This document shows, one piece after another, positions 6,441 through 11,164 of a stretch of 11,164 nucleotides of DNA. The stretch spans positions 1 through 11,164 of the forward strand of contig CBFGZI010000123.1 of assembly GCA_965653225.1 (NCBI GenBank). Reading direction: 5' to 3'. The translations under genes and the position numbers were made by a program. The stretch's first letter is position 1. Each line of letters opens with the position of its first letter. Source of the DNA: JALZDI01 sp965653225 (GTDB lineage: Bacteria > Actinomycetota > Actinomycetes > Propionibacteriales > Nocardioidaceae). Under the pieces are notes generated by a model that saw nothing but the letters and a program-made list of their open reading frames with translations, ran no database searches and was not told the origin of the DNA.

Positions 6441-8204
6441 TCAGCGCAGCGTGGCGGAGTGCAGCGGCACCAGCGACGGCTCGTCCTCGCCGTCGCGGAA
6501 GTCGGCGGTGTTCCACAGCACCCGCGCCCGGCGCCCGTCGAGGTCGAGCGTCGCGAGCACGTTGTCGAACCACGGCCCGACGGTGAGCGACCAGCGGAAC
6601 GGCGGGTCGGGCACCTTCGCCGAGCGGGCCGCCGCCAGCCCGATCGGCCAGGCCACGCCGTACGCCGCAGCGGCCACGAGGAAGCGGCCCGCCCGCGGCA
6701 GCGGGTTGCGGATCGGCGAGCACACCAGCTGCACCACCCGCGAGGCCTCGGTCGAGGACGGCCACTCGGCGAGGTTCGAGCTGCGTACGGCGGTCGGGCG
6801 GGAGCGGCCGCGGCGCGGCTTCCACCGCCGCCAGCGGGTGTGGCCGGGACCGCGGCGTCCCCCGCTCAGGTGCGCCTCGGCGAGGTAGGAGTGGTGCACG
6901 TCGCCGCCGAGCACGCACACGGTCGCGGGCGGTCGGCCCCGCTTGCCGGCGGCGACCTCGGCCAGCATCTCGCACACCTGCCGGAACGACTGGTGGAACG
7001 CCGCCCAGTGCTCCAGGTCGATGCCCTGGCGCACCTTCTCGCCCGCCCTGGCGGCGCGCCGGCCCCAGGCACCGCCGACCACGGCCTCGTTCCAGGCCTC
7101 CACGTAGTGCAGCCCCGTGGGGAGCAACAGCGGGAGCGACGACCCGACGACGAGATGGTCGACGTCGCCGGTGGCCAGCGAGTCCAGCCACCGCATCTCC
7201 TCGTCGTCGAGCATCCGCCGGTCGCCCTCGTCGAGCATCCGGGCCGTGCGGGTGTCGACCATGATGATCCGGTTGCCGCCGAAGTCGCGGTGGTAGCTCC
7301 AGCGGGTGAACGTCGGGTCGCGGTCGCTGCGCTCGACGTACTCGTCCAGCAGGTCGCCGGCGTCACCGTCGCGGCCGACGTCGCGCACCTTCGCCCACAG
7401 GGCGTTGTCGGCGCGGTCGACCGGGCTGAGGTTGCCCAGGTGCTGGTAGACCCAGTACGACGCGAGGCCGCCGACGATGCGGTCGTGCCACCACGGCAGC
7501 TGGTTGATCTCCTCGCGCCAGCGCCGCGAGGTGTTCCAGTCGTCGCGGATGTCGTGGTCGTCGAAGATCATCGCGGTCGGCAGCGTCGACAGCAGCCAGC
7601 GGTTGGCCGGCTCGGACCACGCGATCTCGTACAGGTGGGCGTACTCGTCGTAGTCCTTCAGCTCCTCGCCGGGGGGCTGCTCGATGTCGCGACGGGCCCG
7701 GATGAACTTGCGCATCTCCTCGGAGGTCTCGTCGGCGTAGACCTGGTCGCCGAGGAACAGCACCAGGTCGGGCCACTCGCGCTCGTCGATGTCGGGCAGC
7801 TCGAACGCGTACGCGCGCAGGACGTCGATGCCGTGGCTGCGGTTGTGCTCGGCGTCGTGGGGCACGCTGGTGCGGCAGGAGCCGAACACCACGCGGTTGC
7901 GGCGGCCCGGCTCCAGGGTGCGGATGCGGCTGGCGGGGAACTTCGAGTCCGCCGGCGGCCACACCTTGCGGTCCTCCAGCCAGATGTCGTACGCGGTCGA
8001 CGTCCCCGGCTCCAGGCCGTCCACCTCCACCAGCGCGTAGTGGTGGCCGTGGACGGTGAACGTCGGCGCCTCGAACAGCTGCTCGCCGACGCGCGCGGTG
8101 ACCGTGCCGCGCCGGGCGACCTCGACCCAGATCGCGGCCGTGGTCTCGTCGACGTAGCGGAGCAGGGGGCCGAGTACCAGCGGCTGGTTCGGGTCGTCGG
8201 TCAT
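6441..8204 (-). CDS. PhoD-like metallophosphatase (alkaline phosphatase D family)
   Basis: The 587-residue protein has an N-terminal beta-sandwich domain (about 1-98) and a central metallophosphatase domain. Likely metal-site motifs are FGSCR (107-111), FLGDQVYAD (150-158), DDHDIRDDWN (215-224) and GGDVHHSYLAE (433-443), which fit PhoD-type phosphodiesterase/phosphatases using Fe and Ca. Classical PhoD enzymes are exported by the Tat pathway, but this one begins MTDDPNQPLVLGPLLR with no signal peptide, so it is probably cytoplasmic; its substrate is unknown. Residues 447-474 are very basic (11 Arg/Lys in 25) and lie between the HHSY motif and CSPIRNPL, probably a surface insertion. The ATG start has no clear ribosome binding site; a weak TAGAAC lies 6 nt upstream, so leaderless initiation is possible. 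It is divergent from marR across 136 bp. Confidence 0.92.
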   Translation of the reverse strand: MTDDPNQPLVLGPLLRYVDETTAAIWVEVARRGTVTARVGEQLFEAPTFTVHGHHYALVEVDGLEPGTSTAYDIWLEDRKVWPPADSKFPASRIRTLEPGRRNRVVFGSCRTSVPHDAEHNRSHGIDVLRAYAFELPDIDEREWPDLVLFLGDQVYADETSEEMRKFIRARRDIEQPPGEELKDYDEYAHLYEIAWSEPANRWLLSTLPTAMIFDDHDIRDDWNTSRRWREEINQLPWWHDRIVGGLASYWVYQHLGNLSPVDRADNALWAKVRDVGRDGDAGDLLDEYVERSDRDPTFTRWSYHRDFGGNRIIMVDTRTARMLDEGDRRMLDDEEMRWLDSLATGDVDHLVVGSSLPLLLPTGLHYVEAWNEAVVGGAWGRRAARAGEKVRQGIDLEHWAAFHQSFRQVCEMLAEVAAGKRGRPPATVCVLGGDVHHSYLAEAHLSGGRRGPGHTRWRRWKPRRGRSRPTAVRSSNLAEWPSSTEASRVVQLVCSPIRNPLPRAGRFLVAAAAYGVAWPIGLAAARSAKVPDPPFRWSLTVGPWFDNVLATLDLDGRRARVLWNTADFRDGEDEPSLVPLHSATLR

Positions 8205-8303
8205 GGTGCAGTTCTACCCCCGCGGGTCGCGGCCGGTTCCGGCGGCTCCGCCCCGTCACCCGGTGTGATCTGGGCAACTTTCCGGACGAGATCTCCAAAA
8301 CAA

Positions 8304-8322
8304 CTTGCATGGCGCACGCAAG
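8304..8322. promoter_or_regulatory. candidate MarR operator 1 (imperfect palindrome)
   Basis: CTTGC (8304-8308) and GCAAG (8318-8322) form arms of a 19-bp near-palindrome in which 7 of 9 base pairs match. It lies 18 bp upstream of the marR start and 3 bp from the second site. It covers a possible -35 (TTGCAT, 8305-8310). Confidence 0.5.
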
Positions 8323-8334
8323 CGGATGCATGCT
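8305..8334 (+). promoter_or_regulatory. candidate leaderless promoter of marR
   Basis: TTGCAT (8305-8310) and CATGCT (8329-8334), 18 bp apart, resemble -35 and -10 elements. The latter ends 6 nt before the marR ATG, and no Shine-Dalgarno sequence is present, so the transcript may start at the ATG. Both elements fall within the two palindromes, as expected for repression by the product. Confidence 0.35.
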
Positions 8335-8347
8335 TGATACATGCATC
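8325..8347. promoter_or_regulatory. candidate MarR operator 2 (perfect 8-bp inverted repeat over the start codon)
   Basis: GATGCATG (8325-8332), a 7-nt spacer CTTGATA, and CATGCATC (8340-8347) form a perfect inverted repeat of size typical for MarR dimers. An overlapping 16-bp near-palindrome TTGATACATGCATCAA (8334-8349) shares the right arm. The marR ATG (8341-8343) lies inside, so binding would block transcription start. Autoregulation is inferred from position. Confidence 0.6.
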
Positions 8348-8808
8348 AAATGAGCCCGCTGACATTCACACCCGACTCCCCCGAGGAGGCGGTGCTGCTG
8401 ATGGTCATGCAGATCGGCAAGCGCATGCGCCAGCGTCAGCCGGGCGACGAGGTCGACCCGGCGACCGTGCCGATCCTGCACATCCTCAGCTGTGCCGGCC
8501 CCATCCGCCTGTCCGACCTCGCCCAGCGGATGCAGCTCGACGCCTCGACCGTGAGCCGCCACGCCCGCCAGCTCGAGGAGCGCGGCCTGATCTCGCGTAC
8601 GACCGACCCCGATGACCGCCGCGCCTCGCGGGTGGAGATCAGCGAGCTCGGCAGCGAGGCGCTCCACGCCTCCTTCGAGCACCGCAAGCAGATGATCGGC
8701 CGCGTCCTCGAGTCGTGGCCGCACCAGGACCTCGAAACGCTCCAGCGGCTGGCCAGCCGGTTCGTCCTCGACCTCAACACGAGCGACTTACAGACGGCCA
8801 CCACCTGA
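8341..8808 (+). CDS. MarR family transcriptional regulator
   Basis: The 155-residue protein is a winged helix-turn-helix dimer of MarR type. Helices at about 14-30 and 110-150 form the dimer interface. The DNA-binding region runs from RLSDLAQRM (56-64) through the recognition helix DASTVSRHARQLEERGLI (67-84), and the wing carries DPDDRRASRVEIS (89-101), with the usual DxRR pattern. Such proteins usually repress a neighbouring pump gene and release DNA on binding a small aromatic or other ligand, or on cysteine oxidation; the only cysteine here is in LSCAGP (about 51). ATG 8341 is preferred because of the candidate promoter just upstream; an in-frame ATG at 8350 is an alternative. It precedes the DHA2 transporter by 106 bp in the same direction, so it probably controls it as well as itself. 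Confidence 0.93.
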   Translation: MHQMSPLTFTPDSPEEAVLLMVMQIGKRMRQRQPGDEVDPATVPILHILSCAGPIRLSDLAQRMQLDASTVSRHARQLEERGLISRTTDPDDRRASRVEISELGSEALHASFEHRKQMIGRVLESWPHQDLETLQRLASRFVLDLNTSDLQTATT

Positions 8809-8914
8809 CCTTTCCTCACTGCGCAGCTCCACAGCTTCACCCGCCCCGGTCCAGCACCCAGGACCACCGAAACGGCCGCCACCCCGGCCCCCACAGACTC
8901 GGAGCACCACCGAA

Positions 8915-10585
8915 ATGACACAGCGCTCGAACACCACCCACGCGCCGCGGCCGGCCGCCGCGGGCGGCGCGGGCAACGGCGCCGGGCCGTCCGGCCCGAC
9001 CGGTCCGAACGGCCCATCCGGGTCGTCCGGCCAGTCCGGCCAGTCCGGCCCCGACGCGTCCGGCTACCTGAGCCACCGGCAGATCCTCATCGTGCTCGGC
9101 GGCCTGATGGCCGGCATGTTCCTGGCCGCGCTCGACCAGAGCATCCTCGGCACCGCGCTGCCGCGCATCGTCAGCGACCTCGGCGGCCTGGACAAGCTGT
9201 CGTGGGTCGTCACGGCGTACCTGCTGACCTCGACCGCGGCCACCCCGCTGTGGGGGAAGATCTCCGACCTGTACGGCCGGCGGATCACCTTCCAGGCCGC
9301 GATCACGATCTTCGTCCTCGCCTCGATGCTGTCCGGCCTGTCGCAGAGCATCGGGCAGCTGATCGCGTTCCGCGCCGTGCAGGGCCTGGGCGGCGGCGGC
9401 CTGTTCGCGCTGGCGCTGGCCGTCATCGGCGACGTCATCCCGCCGCGTGAGCGCGGTCGCTACCAGGGCTACTTCGGTGTCGTGTTCGGCACCAGCAGCG
9501 TGCTCGGCCCGGTGCTGGGCGGCTTCTTCACCGAGGGCCCGGGCTGGCGCTGGATCTTCTACATCAACGTGCCGATCGGCATCGCCGCGCTGATCGTCAC
9601 CTCGATCGCGCTGAAGATGCCGGTGGTGCGCCGCGAGCACAAGATCGACTACCTCGGCGCCTCGGTGGTCGTCGCGTCGGTGACCTCGCTGCTGCTCTAC
9701 ACCGCGTGGGCCGGGCCGGACCACGGCTGGACGTCGCCGCTGGGTCTCGCGCTGATCGGCGCCGGCCTGCTGCTCGCCGCGCTGTTCGTGCTGGTGGAGT
9801 CGCGGGTGAGCGAGCCGATCATCCCGCTGGAGCTGTTCCGCGACAGCGTGTTCTCGCTGAGCGTCACGTACACGTTCATCACCGGCTTCACGATGTTCGG
9901 CGCGATGATCTTCATCCCGATGTACCTGCAGGTCGTCGACGGCATGACCCCGACCGAGTCGGGTCTGGCGCTGCTGCCGATGGTGGTCGGCATCTTCTCG
10001 ACCTCGATCTCGTCGGGTCAGCTGATGAGCCGCACCGGCCGGTACAAGGTCTTCCCGATCATGGCCTCGGTCGTGATCGCGGTCGCGCTGTTCCTGCTGA
10101 GCCGGCTCGACCCGACCAGCCCGTACTGGCAGGCCGCCATCGCGATGTACGTCATGGGCGCCGGCCTCGGTCTGCAGATGCAGATCCTGGTGACCGTCGT
10201 GCAGAACGCCGTCGACCGCCGGCACATGGGCTCCGCGACCAGCGCGGTGACGTTCTTCCGGCAGATGGGCGGGTCGTTCGGCACCGCGGTGTTCGGCGCG
10301 ATCATCACCAGCCAGGTGGCGGTACACCTCGCCGCGCTGCTGCCGGGCCTGCCGGCCGGGCAGACGCCGAACACCTCCAACGTGCAGGCGATCCGGTCGC
10401 TGCCGCCGCAGGTGCGTGAGCCGGTCGTGCAGGCGTTCTCGCTGTCGATGCACGACGCCTTCCTGGCCGCGATCCCGGTGGTGCTGGTGTCGCTGGTCGT
10501 GGCGCTGCTGATCAAGGAGCGTCCGCTGACGACGCGGCAGAGCGCCGCGGAGAAGGCCGAGGCCGCGGCGGCCGCGCACCAGTGA
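8915..10585 (+). CDS. DHA2 family (EmrB/QacA-like) MFS efflux transporter, 14 TM helices
   Basis: The 556-residue protein belongs to the drug:H+ antiporter-2 family, proton-driven exporters in the cytoplasmic membrane. Motif D1 LDQSILGTALPRI (73-85) is in helix 1, motif A GKISDLYGRR (114-123) lies between helices 2 and 3, motif B begins at R153 (RAVQGLGGG), and the antiporter motif C GPVLGGFF (198-205) is in helix 5, followed by WRWIFYINVPIG (211-222). The length and hydrophobic pattern fit 14 helices. An unusual cytoplasmic N-terminal tail (about 1-52) is low-complexity and holds eight Gly-X-Y triplets (24-47). The C-terminus ends in a short Ala/Glu-rich segment. GGAG lies 10 nt before the ATG. 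Substrate is unknown; multidrug export is the usual prediction. It follows marR and is followed by a strong hairpin. Confidence 0.95.
   Translation: MTQRSNTTHAPRPAAAGGAGNGAGPSGPTGPNGPSGSSGQSGQSGPDASGYLSHRQILIVLGGLMAGMFLAALDQSILGTALPRIVSDLGGLDKLSWVVTAYLLTSTAATPLWGKISDLYGRRITFQAAITIFVLASMLSGLSQSIGQLIAFRAVQGLGGGGLFALALAVIGDVIPPRERGRYQGYFGVVFGTSSVLGPVLGGFFTEGPGWRWIFYINVPIGIAALIVTSIALKMPVVRREHKIDYLGASVVVASVTSLLLYTAWAGPDHGWTSPLGLALIGAGLLLAALFVLVESRVSEPIIPLELFRDSVFSLSVTYTFITGFTMFGAMIFIPMYLQVVDGMTPTESGLALLPMVVGIFSTSISSGQLMSRTGRYKVFPIMASVVIAVALFLLSRLDPTSPYWQAAIAMYVMGAGLGLQMQILVTVVQNAVDRRHMGSATSAVTFFRQMGGSFGTAVFGAIITSQVAVHLAALLPGLPAGQTPNTSNVQAIRSLPPQVREPVVQAFSLSMHDAFLAAIPVVLVSLVVALLIKERPLTTRQSAAEKAEAAAAAHQ
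8984..9055. repeat. 9-bp-type repeat encoding collagen-like Gly-X-Y triplets
   Basis: Eight consecutive Gly-X-Y triplets (GPS, GPT, GPN, GPS, GSS, GQS, GQS, GPD) are encoded here with recurring GGC/GGG-CNN-NCC units, including a direct repeat of GGCCAGTCC. It lies in the N-terminal tail of the transporter, before helix 1. Confidence 0.8.
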
Positions 10586-10620
10586 GGTAGCCGCCGGCGG
10601 CGCTCGCCGCTGACACACGT

Positions 10621-10678
10621 CGAGTGGCGCGTTGCGTAGGGACGAACCGGACTCCGGGCCTACGCAAGGCGCCACTCG
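10621..10678 (+). terminator. 20-bp-stem hairpin downstream of the MFS gene
   Basis: The left arm CGAGTGGCGCGTTGCGTAGG (10621-10640) pairs with 10659-10678 with a single mismatch. The 18-nt loop contains its own small palindrome CCGGA-C-TCCGG. The hairpin begins 35 bp after the stop codon and is followed by TGCGTTTGGG, a weak tail, so it probably ends or protects the transporter transcript. The arm shares the TGGCGCGT core with the repeats at 2775-2893. Confidence 0.65.
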
Positions 10679-10860
10679 TGCGTTTGGGTGTGCGTAGAAA
10701 AGCAGCAGTTACAGGAGGGCTCTGGGCCGGTTGGGAGAGATCGGCCGTCTGAGGTCGGGGTGGCGTTCGGCTGTGGGGACGCGTGCGCGCCAGCTCTGCT
10801 CCGGCGGCCGTTTGCCACCACATGTGGGAAGGCGTCGGGCGAAGGCGAGCTCGGGCGGTT

Positions 10861-10886
10861 CGTCTGCCACGAGGTGTTGGCAGACG
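10861..10886. repeat. perfect 9-bp stem-loop
   Basis: CGTCTGCCA (10861-10869) and TGGCAGACG (10878-10886) are exact reverse complements around an 8-nt loop. No T-tract follows, so a terminator role is doubtful. Confidence 0.7.
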
Positions 10887-10913
10887 TTCGCGGGCGGGGC
10901 GCCGCCGGCGCTG

Positions 10914-10934
10914 CGTCTTTCACGCATGCGTGAA
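10914..10934. repeat. repeat copy A with perfect 16-bp palindrome
   Basis: TTCACGCATGCGTGAA (10919-10934) is fully self-complementary. With the preceding CGTCT it forms a 21-bp unit that matches 10966-10986 at 18 of 21 positions. Confidence 0.7.
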
Positions 10935-10961
10935 CCGCGTACCGCGATCCGCCCGCCGGGG

Positions 10962-10995
10962 CGATCGTCTTCCACGCATCCGCGAAAGACGATCG
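10962..10995. repeat. perfect 10-bp inverted repeat containing repeat copy B
   Basis: CGATCGTCTT (10962-10971) and AAGACGATCG (10986-10995) are exact reverse complements around a 14-nt spacer. The segment 10966-10986 is a diverged copy of 10914-10934, with three substitutions that destroy its central palindrome. Confidence 0.7.
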
Positions 10996-11061
10996 GCTGC
11001 ACGCCCGGCGGCGCGAAGCGGGCACGCACTGGGGCAGCCACAGGACCCGGTGACATGGCAG

Positions 11062-11103
11062 GTGGTCGCTTCCCTCGGGTCATGCGCCTGGGGAAGCGCC
11101 CAC
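11062..11103. repeat. inverted repeat, 8+4 bp arms
   Basis: GTGG-T-CGCTTCCC (11062-11074) pairs with GGGAAGCG-C-CCAC (11091-11103) with one mismatch, around a 16-nt loop. Function is unknown. Confidence 0.6.
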
Positions 11104-11164
11104 GACGCCCGGACACATGGCGTGTGGCGCGGCGGCGGTGGCGCTTGGCCGGCCGTACGCTCCC

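Larger units (their letters stand above)
10679..11164. other. palindrome-rich region without a convincing gene
   Basis: Open frames exist on both strands, but none has a recognisable domain, a ribosome binding site, or a plausible composition; their products are Arg/Pro/Ala-rich as expected for chance frames in GC-rich DNA. No tRNA, rRNA, CRISPR or insertion-sequence end was recognised. It holds at least five inverted repeats, the four largest listed separately. A tenth-scale palindrome CCACATGTGG also occurs at 10818-10827. The region may lie upstream of a gene beyond the window or hold a structured RNA or dispersed repeats. Confidence 0.5.

Noticed and set aside
6087..8615. Very long plus-strand open frame (842 codons) antisense to the phosphatase gene
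   Set aside because: It mirrors the codon structure of the PhoD-like gene on the other strand, shows no domain, and runs across the divergent phosphatase-marR promoter region into marR in another frame.
8863..8915. Direct repeat ACCACCGAAA (8863-8872 and 8906-8915) before the transporter start
   Set aside because: Only 10 bp and not symmetric. It may be chance in this sequence, and no regulator family is suggested.
8837..10675. 612-codon minus-strand open frame opposite the MFS gene
   Set aside because: The product is Arg/Gln/His/Asp-rich with no membrane helices or domains. The plus strand clearly encodes a DHA2 transporter here.
10688..11116. Possible small genes on either strand after the transporter
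   Set aside because: No ribosome binding site, no recognisable domain, and the frames cross the inverted repeats with chance-like composition. They cannot be fully excluded but are not supported.

Overview
The window is high-GC, densely packed DNA from an actinobacterium (Actinomycetota). The clearest marker is mca, the mycothiol S-conjugate amidase, because mycothiol is made only by actinobacteria. It sits beside a DUF4307 protein and a GreA-type elongation factor. From memory this matches the Mycobacterium tuberculosis block Rv1080c-Rv1084 (greA, DUF4307, mca, small membrane protein, DUF255 protein) in order and in divergent orientation. GTG starts, ATGA/GTGA gene overlaps and possible leaderless promoters fit the same group. 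The genus cannot be fixed from this sequence.

Left part (1-2723): a leftward run mca > small membrane protein > DUF255/YyaL-like thioredoxin-fold protein (cut by the window edge) is coupled by two 4-bp overlaps. DUF4307 and greA diverge from it across a 93-bp gap. The greA gene ends in an intergenic region (2724-2909) with a GC-rich tandem repeat and three related copies of a TGGCGC-type repeat, two of which form a large hairpin between the convergent ends of greA and the next operon.

Middle part (2910-8204, all leftward): a DrrAB-like ABC exporter (ATPase then permease, ATGA overlap), preceded by threonine ammonia-lyase ilvA with one ACT-like domain. Next is a DUF2630 reading frame broken by a single in-frame TAG at codon 34, then a 587-residue PhoD-family metallophosphatase with no signal peptide.

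Right part (8205-11164, rightward): a MarR-family regulator precedes a 14-helix DHA2-type (EmrB/QacA-like) efflux transporter, a common regulator/pump pair. The marR start codon lies inside a perfect 8-bp inverted repeat, and a second imperfect palindrome sits just upstream, which suggests autoregulation. The transporter has a cytoplasmic N-terminal tail of eight collagen-like Gly-X-Y triplets. A 20-bp-stem hairpin follows it. The final ~480 bases contain no convincing gene but an unusual cluster of perfect inverted repeats.

No clearly new multi-gene system is visible. The most notable items are the amber-interrupted DUF2630 gene, the double MarR operator, the TGGCGC repeat family and the palindrome-rich 3' region.
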